A stretch of DNA of 64,000 nt from Pythium myriotylum (GCA_023091665.1 JALJCQ010000013.1:248001-312000); one strand, 5' to 3'; positions 40,437 to 50,471 are shown, numbered from the stretch's first letter. The notes: a model not told the origin generated them from the sequence alone. Numbers and translations: made by a program.

Positions 40437-40441
40437 TGCTT

Positions 40442-41368
40442 GCCATAGCTGACGATTCAGAATGGTATCGTGCTCTCGCACGACTTCGCTCTATGAATGA
40501 GTCGAACTCGAACATCCAGTTGTTCAACACCCGTCACTTTGCACACGATGACATGCCACTGTGGAATCAAAACGCCACGCATATTGCCTACCGGAACGTT
40601 GATGTAGACGCTGCAAATGCTGAGTGCCTCACACGATGCAAAACCAAGATCCAGCACATCCAATCAACTCATTCTGTCTTACCCAATCTACGAGCCGGGG
40701 ACGTCAGTTAACCACTGGACATCGGAGTGATTGAGGCAGCATTGCGTGTTGCAGAACAACCAGATTCAAGTCGAGATCGATGCGTACCTGTGGTAGTGGA
40801 TCTTGCCGTCGGTGTTCCCGTCACAATCACACATAATTTGGCACAGAACGCCGGCCTGTGCAACGGGACGAAGGCGACCGTGATTGACTTCATCTACACT
40901 TCTTCATCCAGTCTACCGGTCGTTTTAGTCCAAGTGCAGGACAAGTACATTGGCCCTTCGTATTTGATTGGCACAGACAATGTTGTCCCCATCCCTCCGC
41001 ATAACATCTCCTGGCTATCCGCTGACAAGACGTACAAAACGACACGATCCGGATTGCCACTACGGCTTGGTTTCGCGATGACCATCCACAAACTCCAAGG
41101 TCTCACGTGCTCCAAACTTGTATTCAATCCTGTTGCTATCCCAACATCCACGTATGCATACGTAGGACTGTCGCGTGTCCGACGTCGTGAAGACGTCATC
41201 CTCACTCGATCACTTCAACCACTGAGATCACAACTCCAACAGAAGACGCGCGATATCCGAGAAATGGAATGGGAGAGACTCGATGGACATGATCAGAGTA
41301 CGCGCTCAAACACTGCGCAACTCGTGCTACAAATGAAGAATCTAGCAACGGCAGAAAACAGTCTTTAA
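40442..41368 (+). pseudogene. Pif1-type DNA helicase, C-terminal fragment (possible Helitron relic)
   Basis: The frame reads DSEWYRALARLRSMNES, LFNTRHF, and NVDVDAANAE, which is the usual region between helicase motifs IV and V of Pif1/RecD proteins. It then has an in-frame TAA at 40709-40711 and continues with VVVDLAVGVPVTITHNLAQNAGLCNGT, GFAMTIHKLQGLT and YVGLSRVRRREDVILT (motifs V-VI). The N-terminal ATPase half is missing. Such helicases occur as host Pif1 and as the C-terminal part of Helitron Rep-helicases; the transposon-rich setting favours the latter, but no Rep domain is present. It was broken further by the Gypsy insertion just upstream. Confidence 0.8.
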
Positions 41369-41600
41369 CCTGATCAAACTTCCATGTTCCTCCTCGGCTC
41401 TTTCCCACCACGGTAATGAACGACACACTACTGTCACCGCCAACGATTTCCATTCATGTAAATGAGAGTCCATTACAATTGAATGATTTCCAATTCGTGT
41501 AAATGAGAGTCTGATGATTGTTGATATCGTACTTAAGCGGCACGGGGTCGAAAGGCATTAGAACTTCAATGTGCCGAATTTCACCTCCTTTTACAAACAT
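41369..41600. other. Downstream of the helicase relic, with a short tandem repeat
   Basis: GATTTCCATTCATGTAAATGAGAGTC (from about 41444) recurs about 40 bp later as a near copy with AATTCG in place of ATTCA. Nothing coding. The sequence is continuous with 47554 onward when the Copia element is removed. Confidence 0.6.
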
Positions 41601-41605
41601 TTACA

Positions 41606-41931
41606 TGAGACGGGTTGACTTAGCCGGGACCGAGGGTGGACTTAGGCGAGGCCGAGGTTGACTTAGGAGGGGCGAGTTGACTTGAGTAGTAGATGGTAGA
41701 AGACCGAATGAGCTATATTTCCTGGGATGAAAATGTTGGGTGTAGGGAGCTAGCGCTGCAGAGTTCTGTGTCCTACATGGCCTGGATTTATTCACCCATC
41801 AATCGTGGTGGCAGCCATCATGTGTGGCGGCGTCCATCATTGCCCGGCGCTCACAATCCTTGATGACGCGCCGGCAACTGATTCCCAGGAATCACATGTA
41901 AACATAGAGTAAACATGGAGGAACTGTCTCA
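41606..41931 (-). repeat. Copia 3' LTR
   Basis: 326 bp, two differences noted against the 5' LTR (GATGACGCGCCGG here, GGTGACGCGACGG there). Confidence 0.93.
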
Positions 41932-42040
41932 CTCCCCCTCAGCGCAGCGATCCTACATCCCTCTCTTTCCTACGTATGTATCCTATGCTGGGAAAAACTC
42001 CCCGACATGCGAGCATGTGGTGAGGGTAAAAACCAGCTTC

Positions 42041-44134
42041 CTACTTAAGCTCCACCATGCGAAGACCGCGGACGAGATCCCAATGCTTGGTGCTTCCGAG
42101 AGACTTGGTGAAGAGGTCTGCAATGTTCTTGTCCGATGGGATCCTCTTGACCTCGAGTTGCTTGCCTTGGAGCTCGTGCATGAAGAAGAACTTGGGGTCG
42201 ATATGCTTCGTCCGATCGCTCTTGATATACCCTTCTTGAACTTGGGCGATACATGCATTGTTGTCTTCGTAGATGGCGATGGGTGGCAGCTCATTGGTGA
42301 TGCCAAGTCCTTTGCGGATAAACTTGACAAAGAGTCTGATCCAGACACATTCGCGGCATGCTTCGTAGAGTGCAATGATCTCAGACTGGTTTGTCGATGT
42401 TGCGGCGATTGTTTGCTTCGTCGACTTCCATGAAATCGCGGCTCCGGCAGACACGAACACGTAGCCAGACTGAGAACGAGCCTTGTGTGGATCTGACAGA
42501 TAACCAGCATCGGCATAACCATAAATGTCGTCAGTAGTCAACAGGGAAACATCACGAGCAAGTTCTCCTCTGCGATACAACAAACCGTAGTCCTTGGTCT
42601 TAGCCAGATATCTCATCAGTTGCTTTACGCCAGACCAATGTCTCTTGGTGGGTTCAGATGAATAGCGTGCAAGCACGCTAACGGCGAAAGCGATATCTGG
42701 GCGCGAGCAGTTGGCAAGGTACAAGAGCGCGCCGATGGCCTCTCTGTACGGATACTTCTCGCCAAGGACTTCTTCACTGCCGCGTCTTGGGCCGTATACG
42801 TCACTCTCTGGCTTCAAGCTGCGCACCACCATGGGAGTCTTAGCGGCTCTCGAGACCTCCCCCATGCTGAAGCGCTCCAGCAGCTTCGCAATGTACGTTG
42901 CTTGATGCAACATAATCCCTTTCGGGTTCTGGTGGATCTGCAACCCCAGACAGAATGAGAGTAGACCAAGGTCCTTCACCTTGAACTCGGCCTTCAATGC
43001 TGTCATCACAGCTTCTACTGCCGCGTCAGAGCCCACCATGACGATGTCATCGACATAGATCCCAATAATGGCGATCTCGGCGCCGCTTCGCTTGACGAAC
43101 AAGCATGGGGAGCACTCGTGCGTCTGAAAACCACACTTCTCTAAGTACTGCGAAAAGTGCAAGTACCAAATTCTGCCAGCTTGCTTCAACCCATAGAGAG
43201 ACTTGTGTATCCGAATACATGGGAGCCTCAGCGACTCCTCCCCCTCAACACGTAAACCCTCGGGCACTCTCATGTAGAGCTCGACGTCAATGACTCCATA
43301 CAAGTAGGCAGTCTCAATGTCTGTTTGCTTCACTTTCATGTCGTTCCTGGCAGCGAACGCTAACAACCAACGAAGGGTTGTCATGGTCATGACTGGCGAA
43401 TACGTGTCTGAGTAATCGATGCCGAACCGTTGCGTGAATCCTTGTGCAACCAGGCGCGCCTTATAGCGAACTACTTTGCCTGTTTGGTCTCGTTTCCGGT
43501 TGAAGACCCATCTGCACCCAATCGGCTTATGACTTGGAGGGCATTCTTGCACACTACCAAACACTTTGCGATTCAGCAACGATTGGAGCTCAGCCTTGAT
43601 TGCAGCCTTCCACTGTGGCCAATCGGGCGATGCTCGACAATCTTCAATTGTCGTTGGGTCGGCATCCTGATCCTTGAGAGTAAGGAACGTACTCAAGTTG
43701 GCCTCTGCAAGCGTATCCACCGACGCACCAGTATGGACATCGGGGTGTGACTCAGCAGGAGGCTCAACAGCAACTGCGCTACCATGAAGCTCGGCTCTGG
43801 TCCGACGCTTCCGCGGCACAAGGTCTTTGGCACCTTTGGGGCGACCACGTTTATTGTTTTGTGGCGCCACCACAGTAGCTGGGGTTGGATCGACAGCTAC
43901 TGGTGCTGGGTAGTTGGTTGCTTCGTTGACCGACGATCTCGTTACGCGCTCAGTAGCCGCGAATGCATCTGGAGCGTTCTGCGCAATACGGTGGAGATGT
44001 AGGGTTGGACTCCTTCGTGCGTGACTGATCGCAGTCGAACTGATCGCGGCTGTCATCATCCTCAGTGCTTCCCAGCTTTGGGAATGTAGACTCATCAAAC
44101 TCACACATAGTGATGTGAGCGACGAACAAGTCAC
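42041..44134 (-). pseudogene. Copia reverse transcriptase and RNase H (frame-shifted from gag-integrase)
   Basis: There are 697 codons; the real homology begins about 60 codons in. The RT contains WVFNRKRDQTGKVVRYKARLVAQGF, KQTDIETAYLYG and the catalytic YVDDIVMVG. The Copia-type RNase H has YGYADAGYLSD, SWKSTKQTIAATSTNQSE and EDNNACI. It reads in a frame +1 relative to the gag-integrase ORF, with which it overlaps at 43950-44134. Copia elements usually have one frame, so either a base was gained (or two lost), or expression needs a frameshift. All catalytic blocks are otherwise intact. Confidence 0.88.
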
Positions 44135-46412
44135 CAGTCTCGGGACTTAGACACCGGATGATAGATGGCGACTGAAAGCCAACATAGATTCCAAGTTGTC
44201 GTTTCGGTCCGAACTTAGACTTTTGGTGAGGCGGTATGGGCACATACACCGCGCAGCCAAAGATCCTCAGGTGTGCGACAGACGGCGAGAAACCATGCGC
44301 AAGTTCGTACGGTGACAGAACATTCTCAGCTGACGGTCTGTACAGGAGAAGGTCGCCAGCATGGAGTACAGCATGTCCCCAACACGACAGAGGTAAATTT
44401 GAACGAAGGAGTAGGGGGCGAGCTACCATCTGCACAAGCTTCACGAAATTCTCAGCAGTGTTGTGTGCGTAGGGTACAGAGGTCTCCAAGGTTATGCCGG
44501 ACGAGGCGCAGAACTCTTGAAATGACTTCGAGACATACTCCGAGGCATTATCGACGCGGACGTTCCGGATGGGGTGACTTGGGAACTGTGTCTTCAGCTG
44601 GATGATGGCGATAAGCAGCTTTGGCATCACCTCGTTCTTGGAAGTGAGGAGTTGTACCTTGGAGAAACGCGCCGATGTGTCCTTCACCACCATATAGTAG
44701 CTGAATGGTCCTGAGGGTGGCGAGATGGGCCCACACACGTCGCTCACGAGGGTCTCGAAGTGGCTGTGAGGCTGGAACTTCTCGCTGGAGAACGAATTCT
44801 TCTTCTTGTTCGGAAGCTTCCCCATCGTGCATGGCGGGCAGACCCGAGGGAGGCGCCTTGGGATACTGAGAGCACTCAAAGGTATGCCCCGAACGGCCTT
44901 GGTAATCTTCTTCAACATTCCTCGTCCTGGATGGCCCATGCGATCATGCCATAACAGCAACGCATCCTTGTCGGCGCGTGAAGGCACTTCTGCAAGGTAG
45001 GTGGCGTTGAGCGAAGACGTGGGTTTGATGTGCGAGAAGTATAGGCCATTGCCAGCCTGTGAGCACTCCTCCATCACATTTCCGTCCTTGTCCACTAGCC
45101 TTAGACACTCTGCTCCATCCGACGAGGTCGCCGTGTGGATGTGGAGGCCATTCTTCCGCAGATCATGGAAGCTGAGCAAGTTACGAGGGGATGCTGGCGC
45201 GTACACAGCCCTTTGGACGTCAATCACAGTGCCATTCGGCAAAGCAATGCGGGCGTGTCCAGCTGCCTTCGCGATCGGACTCGATCCACCCACAGTCGTA
45301 ACGCTACTCGGTGCTAGAGAGGGATCAAGACTGACAAAGAACTGTTTTTCGTTGAGTATAACATGCGTCGTAGCGGAGTCGATGAGACACAAGGCCCCAT
45401 CTCCCCCTTCAGCGACTACGCTAACAAAGCTCTCAACACAGTGCGATTCGCGTTCACTGTCATCGGAGAAGTCGGACATGAACGAGACTCTCTTGCCGGA
45501 GACTGACTTCATGCCTTTTGTACTGTCAGTGGACTTTGCATGCTGAGACTGTTGATACAACTTACAGTGGAATGCAGGCGTATTGCACTGTTTGGCCCAG
45601 TGTCCGAACAGCCCGCACTTGTGGCATGCGTCCTTCTGTGATGTCACCTTGCGTCCGTTCCTCGCATGGGGCTTGGCGTTCCGATAGCCACCACGCTTGC
45701 CGTGCCGTCCTTTCCACTGCTTCTTGCCTCCGCGCTTTTGCTTCTGCTGGTTCTGTCCACCAGCATCACCATAGTTCACTTCGGGTGTGGAACCAGGTGT
45801 TGGGGGCAAGCGGCGCTCATCATGATTGCGTTGGAGCAGCAAGCCGTGCTTCTCGTCGAGCAACAGCACAGCAACAAGCTTGTCGAAGGTGTCATGGTTC
45901 ATGCGTCTGTACTGCATCGCCAGGATACGTTCTGACGGGTGGAAAGTCGTCAGAGTCTTCTCAATCTTCTCAGCCTCAGTGATCTTGCGATCACACCATG
46001 ACAGCTCGCTCGTGATGCCATAAAGCTTTGTCGTGTACTCTGTTACCGTCTTGAATTTGTAAAAGCACAACTTATTCCACTCGTCGTTCAGCAAAGGCAG
46101 CATTGCTTGCTTCCGGTCAGTGTCAAACCGAAGCTTCAGACTCTGCCATATCACGGCAGGGTTCTGTTCTTCCAAGTAGTTGAACTTCAAGTCCTTGTGC
46201 AAGTGCCTGAGGATCAGGCACACAGCACGGGCAGCATTCCGACGTCTCTCTTCTGCTTGAGCAGTGCTTGTAACAGGTACGACAAACGCGGGGTCAACCG
46301 TTGCTCCAAGACCATTGGCACAGAGGTAGTTGTACGCCTCAAGTGCCCAAACGATGTAGTTCGTTCCAGCAACATCAAGTGCTGGGAACTTGAGTTTTTC
46401 CAAGTCAGACAT
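43950..46412 (-). CDS. Copia gag, protease and integrase
   Basis: The product has 820 aa, start MSDLEKLKFPALDV. Gag (about 1-270) is of the UBN2 type with a basic Gly/Arg/Lys linker and the zinc knuckle CHKCGLFGHWAKQC (CX2CX4HX4C). The protease motif is LIDSATTHVI. The GAG-pre-integrase finger follows (WHDRMGHPG...CPPCTMGK). The integrase core has VSDVCGP, VRVDNASEY and AHNTAEN as candidate D, D, E. The last 60 residues lie past the point where the RT frame takes over, so the stop at 43950 is probably due to the frame break. Confidence 0.9.
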   Translation of the reverse strand: MSDLEKLKFPALDVAGTNYIVWALEAYNYLCANGLGATVDPAFVVPVTSTAQAEERRRNAARAVCLILRHLHKDLKFNYLEEQNPAVIWQSLKLRFDTDRKQAMLPLLNDEWNKLCFYKFKTVTEYTTKLYGITSELSWCDRKITEAEKIEKTLTTFHPSERILAMQYRRMNHDTFDKLVAVLLLDEKHGLLLQRNHDERRLPPTPGSTPEVNYGDAGGQNQQKQKRGGKKQWKGRHGKRGGYRNAKPHARNGRKVTSQKDACHKCGLFGHWAKQCNTPAFHCKLYQQSQHAKSTDSTKGMKSVSGKRVSFMSDFSDDSERESHCVESFVSVVAEGGDGALCLIDSATTHVILNEKQFFVSLDPSLAPSSVTTVGGSSPIAKAAGHARIALPNGTVIDVQRAVYAPASPRNLLSFHDLRKNGLHIHTATSSDGAECLRLVDKDGNVMEECSQAGNGLYFSHIKPTSSLNATYLAEVPSRADKDALLLWHDRMGHPGRGMLKKITKAVRGIPLSALSIPRRLPRVCPPCTMGKLPNKKKNSFSSEKFQPHSHFETLVSDVCGPISPPSGPFSYYMVVKDTSARFSKVQLLTSKNEVMPKLLIAIIQLKTQFPSHPIRNVRVDNASEYVSKSFQEFCASSGITLETSVPYAHNTAENFVKLVQMVARPLLLRSNLPLSCWGHAVLHAGDLLLYRPSAENVLSPYELAHGFSPSVAHLRIFGCAVYVPIPPHQKSKFGPKRQLGIYVGFQSPSIIRCLSPETGDLFVAHITMCEFDESTFPKLGSTEDDDSRDQFDCDQSRTKESNPTSPPYCAERSRCIRGY

Positions 46413-46452
46413 TTTGGAAACGAACGAAGTGTCTTTTAGAACAAGTTACAAG

Positions 46453-46935
46453 CTAGTAGTTGACACAAGCGTAGCAGGAGAAGCACTTCTTGTCGTGCGC
46501 TTCGCGCCTCTTCTTCGCAGCTTCGTCGGCGGCTTGCTTGGCAGCGACTTCGTCCGACCGCAAGATGTCGAAGATGGCGGTGTCGACGACTTTGCGCTGG
46601 CAGTCCGAATGGAACGGGAGAATGCCGAGAGCCTTGACGATCGCCTTCGTGCGGTTGCAGCCGACGGCGTGCTTGTTGAGCTCCTCGACGAAGCGGTGCT
46701 GGAGCCGGACCGTGCGCTCGATGGAGGCTTGGAGGTCGTCACGGAGCTTGTCGAGCGCCTTCTGGTCGTCCTCCTTCAGGGAGCGGATGCGCTTAAAGTC
46801 GGAGCGCGAGTCGAACGTCTGGACGTGGCGAGAACGGCGGCGGCTCCGGACTTTGACGGTCTTGACGGCTGGCCCAGCGGCGGAGAGGTTGAGCACCTTC
46901 TTCGTCTTCGTTGTGTTGGCGGCACTCGTACCCAT
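46453..46935 (-). CDS. Copia extra ORF upstream of gag, unknown function
   Basis: 160 codons from MGTSAANTTKTKK (15 more codons open upstream with an ATG at 46980). The N-terminus is basic (VKVRSRRRSRH), then a charged, coiled-coil-like helix (KEDDQKALDKLRDDLQASIE), then an Ala/Lys-rich end with a Cys cluster (KKCFSCYACVNY). It ends 40 bp before the gag ATG. No family recognised. Typical Copia elements lack such an ORF. It could be a captured host exon or an element-specific accessory protein. Confidence 0.55.
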   Translation of the reverse strand: MGTSAANTTKTKKVLNLSAAGPAVKTVKVRSRRRSRHVQTFDSRSDFKRIRSLKEDDQKALDKLRDDLQASIERTVRLQHRFVEELNKHAVGCNRTKAIVKALGILPFHSDCQRKVVDTAIFDILRSDEVAAKQAADEAAKKRREAHDKKCFSCYACVNY

Positions 46936-47222
46936 GCAAGCGGGAATGGGGGCAGGCAACTCGGCTAGAGGCCACGCCACGGATCCACGGCAATTATAGC
47001 AGGGGCTTCGGCTTGAACGGGCAGGCCAACGCAGGGACCGGGGGACAGTCCACGGGTCGGGTTCAAGCGGGTCTTGCGCGGCAGGCAGAGGGACGGCGAG
47101 AGGTTCGCGTCAGCGAGCGGTCCAACAGCCTGCGCGGGTCGGGTCGGCGAGTCGACGGGTCGGTGAGAGGTCCGGGCTGACGGGTCGGGTCGGCTTGGCG
47201 GTGAGTCTCAGTGGTGATAACG

Positions 47223-47548
47223 TGAGACGGGTTGACTTAGCCGGGACCGAGGGTGGACTTAGGCGAGGCCGAGGTTGACTTAGGAGGGGCGAGTTGACTT
47301 GAGTAGTAGATGGTAGAAGACCGAATGAGCTATATTTCCTGGGATGAAAATGTTGGGTGTAGGGAGCTAGCGCTGCAGAGTTCTGTGTCCTACATGGCCT
47401 GGATTTATTCACCCATCAATCGTGGTGGCAGCCATCATGTGTGGCGGCGTCCATCATTGCCCGGCGCTCACAATCCTTGGTGACGCGACGGCAACTGATT
47501 CCCAGGAATCACATGTAAACATAGAGTAAACATGGAGGAACTGTCTCA
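47223..47548 (-). repeat. Copia 5' LTR
   Basis: 326 bp, the LTR upstream of gag on the minus strand. The adjoining internal sequence (47222 downward, CGTTATCACCACTGAG) is the expected primer site; tRNA not identified. Confidence 0.92.
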
Positions 47549-47553
47549 TTACA

Positions 47554-47789
47554 CTGTAAAGTAAGATGATGTATAACTCCACTGACTGAAGTCACTACAG
47601 GTTATCACAACTAAAAGGAGGCTAAAAAGTGTCCGGCTTATGCCCTTTCCCATAATACCTGACTCTTCCACCAGACTAAACCAGTGACCAAACACTCTCT
47701 CAGTTAAACATGCGAAGCCACTGACATTAAACTGAGTACTATCAATTACCCTAACCTGATCCCCCCTGCATTATAACGGGGCTTCGCCC
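47554..47789. other. Spacer tail with a hairpin-like end at 47765-47789
   Basis: A non-coding continuation of the 41369-41600 DNA. It ends in CCCCTGCATTATAACGGGG followed by GGGCTTCGCCC, two short GC stems, exactly where the inverted duplication arm begins (47790). This could be the 3' end of a Helitron-like element that belonged to the helicase relic; tentative. Confidence 0.4.
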
Positions 47790-48007
47790 AATCAACCATC
47801 AATCATCACTGATGATTGTTGGTTGATTATTACATGATTTGCGTGAGTGTGTGATGAAGCACCACACAGAGTTCAATTTACCGTGAAGTCAAGGGCCCAA
47901 TCCGAGCATCGCGCTGTGTAACGGATCTGCGCCCGCTACATTGATCTGATCGTTAATTATAGTAGCACTTAACAAGAAGATGGCTTACACCCTCCCGGGC
48001 CGGAAGG

Positions 48008-48385
48008 ATGAACCACGATAGAATTGTTGATTTTTGTCATGGGAACGTGGTGGAGACCAACATGGGCCAGGTTCGCAACCTGGCTTTACCTGAATATCGA
48101 AGTGATTGGTATAATCTCTTCTGGGGAAACGCAATTTTTGTTTTTAAACCAAAATGTCGAAACCACGAAGTGCATTACATGCCCAACCCAGTCTACAGCA
48201 AGCTAACGAATCTCGTCCATGTGCGCATTATGCATCCAGACTCTTACGAAGAGGTTCACAAAATGAAATTGAAATTATTACAAACAAAATCCAGGCTAAT
48301 TTTTTTAATGCAATGTCGTGATGGCATTCGCCTGGCCATCAAGAAGGTTTTCCCGTCAGCACGACTTACACGCGGGGAACGGTGA
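48008..48385 (+). CDS. Hypothetical ORF downstream of gene 6 (arm B copy)
   Basis: Same 125-codon protein as at 32000-32377, apparently identical. It overlaps the 3' end of gene 6 by 20 bases, tail to tail. See the arm A copy for composition; no family recognised. Confidence 0.35.
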   Translation: MNHDRIVDFCHGNVVETNMGQVRNLALPEYRSDWYNLFWGNAIFVFKPKCRNHEVHYMPNPVYSKLTNLVHVRIMHPDSYEEVHKMKLKLLQTKSRLIFLMQCRDGIRLAIKKVFPSARLTRGER

Positions 48386-49889
48386 AGATGCCTTCACGAA
48401 GCAACTGGCGCATCGACCATCCGATAAGGATACCGTTCTCGGTCGTGTTGAACTCCTGGTTGTTGCGCCAGGCCCAGAACGACCAGCCTGCCGTCGCCGC
48501 CTCATAGTTGGCCAGCTGCACGGCCGCGTACTCCTTCTGGAGCGTGCGGTTTTTGAACGGCGCGCTCTCCTCGGGACTGCCCAGACTCCACTCGCCCAAG
48601 TACAACGGGTTGCCCGTCCACTTGTCCAGCGTATATGGGCGGTAGTCGCGGGCCGCGGCGATGACTTCCTCCTCGCTGAAGCCTTCGTAGCCCCACTTAA
48701 AGTACGGGTGAAATTCGTGCCAGACGTTGTAGTACTGCGGCGGGCGCATGTAGTCGGCCATCACACCGGCGTTTTGGTCCCAGAGGAGCGGCGACGTCAC
48801 GATGATGCAGTCGTTACCCGTCTCACGGATGCGTGTGTAGGTCTCGTTGTAGTACGGCAGCAGCACGTCGTACGTCGTGTTGCCCGCTGGCTCGTTCATG
48901 ATATTGAGACCGAGGAATGCCTCACTGTGGTGGTAGCGACCCGCGATGTACGTCGCAAATTGGATCGAGTTGTTGATGTTCGCCTGTGACTCGGCCCAGA
49001 ACGAGCGGTCAAGCACCAACGGCGCACTGTGGTCCATTCCGCTCTGCGAACCTTGGTGCGCGTGGAGACTCAGCATAACAGCGATGTTATACTTGACAGC
49101 CCACTCATTGATGAGCTTGTCAAGGTACTTGAGACCGCCCTTGGCGTACACGTCCGTGATCTCGTTTCCCTCGATCGCTGGGTCGTCGTTGATAATCCAG
49201 AAGCCGATCGACACACGCACCGTGTTGAGTCCCGACGCCGCGATCTCGGCAATATCTGCCTCGGTGATCCACGTCGAGCGGTGGGCCTCAAACCGTGCAG
49301 TGCCTTCCTCCTTGCCGAGCGTCTTCATCGTGATGTACTCGCCACTGTTGGCCGTCTTGTAATCAACACCGACCCAGATCGGCGCCTTGTACGTCATCCA
49401 GTACTCTGCGACGAGCCAGCCGCCGAGGTTGGCTGAGCGAGCCGGGATCACACCCGACCGGATCTTCCACTGCACGTGGTCACTAGGCGGCGGAGACGAT
49501 GTCGTCGGCCGAGGCGTGAGTGGACGCAGAGTCACAGGCGCCGCGGTCGGCGCACCTTCGAGCCAGCCCGAGTCAACGCCGGCACCGACCTTGGCCTGAC
49601 CCTTCATACTCTTGAGCCAGCACGTGCCGTTGTTGTAGTTGGTCCACGACCACGCCCAGCAGCCCGTGAAGTTGCTGCACTTGTCGCAACAGTCGGTCAC
49701 GTTCGCGCCGGGCACGCTACCGATGTCGTTGTCCTCAAGGTTGACGCGCGCCTGCACGGAGCAGGTCGCGTTGGTGGACGCGAGGTGTCGGTAGATGGGA
49801 CCGAAGACATCTTCGACAGGAGAGAACTCGGCAGCGTGGACAACAGACGCGGCGGCCGCGACGGCGAGCGCGGTGGTGTGACGCAGCAT
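48366..49889 (-). CDS. Glucanase gene 6: secreted single-PAN GH5 exo-beta-1,3-glucanase-like protein
   Basis: The product has 507 aa, the same architecture as gene 3: signal peptide (MLRHTTALAVAAAASVVHA), one PAN module (Cys 43 to GTCWLKSMKG), a linker, and the GH5 domain with IMNEPAG (Glu 333) and LGEWSLG (Glu 433). It differs from gene 3 at scattered sites (GQAKVGAG for GQVKVAGG, SPPPSD for SPLPSD, VGVDYK for VGLDYK, MKTLGK for MKKLGK, NNSIQF for NSSIQF, RNNQEF for RNDQEF). It is the intact counterpart of the LINE-split gene 5. Secreted beta-1,3-glucan hydrolase by family. Confidence 0.92.
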   Translation of the reverse strand: MLRHTTALAVAAAASVVHAAEFSPVEDVFGPIYRHLASTNATCSVQARVNLEDNDIGSVPGANVTDCCDKCSNFTGCWAWSWTNYNNGTCWLKSMKGQAKVGAGVDSGWLEGAPTAAPVTLRPLTPRPTTSSPPPSDHVQWKIRSGVIPARSANLGGWLVAEYWMTYKAPIWVGVDYKTANSGEYITMKTLGKEEGTARFEAHRSTWITEADIAEIAASGLNTVRVSIGFWIINDDPAIEGNEITDVYAKGGLKYLDKLINEWAVKYNIAVMLSLHAHQGSQSGMDHSAPLVLDRSFWAESQANINNSIQFATYIAGRYHHSEAFLGLNIMNEPAGNTTYDVLLPYYNETYTRIRETGNDCIIVTSPLLWDQNAGVMADYMRPPQYYNVWHEFHPYFKWGYEGFSEEEVIAAARDYRPYTLDKWTGNPLYLGEWSLGSPEESAPFKNRTLQKEYAAVQLANYEAATAGWSFWAWRNNQEFNTTENGILIGWSMRQLLREGIFTVPRV

Positions 49890-49929
49890 CGTCGCGTGGG
49901 TGGTGGCTTGGAGATTCGCAGTCGGAGGC

Positions 49930-49945
49930 GAATTGGAGAATGAGG
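49930..49945 (-). promoter_or_regulatory. Inr/FPR motif of glucanase gene 6
   Basis: On minus CCTCATTCTCCAATTC, 41 bp before the ATG, identical to the gene 5 motif. Confidence 0.62.
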
Positions 49946-50109
49946 TCCAGCCAGTTTCATGGTCCTCGTTTCGTTCTCAGGTGGGTCCTCCAGTGCAGTC
50001 TCGTGGTACAGTATTTGGTCGTTGTCTCCACTATAGGAGACAAGTAAGTTCCCACTAGTCGATGCAGACAGACGCGAAAGCACCGCTCTAAGTGATTCCA
50101 ACATGTGAG

Positions 50110-50126
50110 CCACGCCGTGGCAGCCA
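50110..50126 (-). promoter_or_regulatory. Conserved 17-bp upstream block (gene 6 copy)
   Basis: On minus TGGCTGCCACGGCGTGG, as upstream of genes 3 and 5; here about 220 bp before the ATG. Confidence 0.35.
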
Positions 50127-50471
50127 TCATCTCTGTGGCGCGATCAGGACGCACTGATCACGCCAAAGCATGTAACAGGTGTGACTACTGCCAGTCACGC
50201 TTGTGAAGCCATGGCCGGGAAATAGTGGACGCCGCGGTCAGTCATACTCTTCGATGGTATGACTGTCTGTTCCTGCCATGTGCAGACAGTGATGGCGCAT
50301 CACCTTGTCTCGTGGGTGGTAATAGAGAGAGAGCCAGAAATCGTCATACAGTACAAGCATCCGGAAGACACCATGAGACAGGAAAGACGTCAGCTAGTGG
50401 CACTTCGGCCTTAATGGTGTAGCAGGGTATGTTGGTCAGCCTTCCTATGCGTTCTGATCGTCTGCGGTTTC

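Larger units (their letters stand above)
34060..40441 (+). mobile_element. Gypsy (chromodomain-type) LTR retrotransposon with 5-bp target duplication
   Basis: LTRs at 34065-34474 and 40027-40436 are both 410 bp, both start TGTGACA and end TGTGACA, and I noted a single difference (CTCGGCTTCGG against CTCGGTTTCGG). TGCTT flanks the element at 34060-34064 and 40437-40441. A purine-rich tract (GAAGGGAGG, 40015-40023) precedes the 3' LTR. The internal part has a small leader ORF and one long gag-pol frame without interruption. Near-identical LTRs and an intact frame indicate a very recent insertion that may still be active. The target was a Pif1-like helicase relic. Confidence 0.95.
41601..47553 (-). 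mobile_element. Copia LTR retrotransposon, minus strand, 5-bp target duplication
   Basis: LTRs at 41606-41931 (3') and 47223-47548 (5') are 326 bp each, bounded by TGAGAC...GTCTCA, with two differences noted. TTACA flanks the element (41601-41605 and 47549-47553). A G-rich tract, on minus TGAGGGGGAG (41932-41941), adjoins the 3' LTR as polypurine tract. Order on minus is LTR, small extra ORF, gag-protease-integrase, RT-RNase H, LTR, that is integrase before RT, as in Copia. The LTRs are about 99% identical, so the insertion is young. A frame break separates integrase and RT. Confidence 0.95.
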
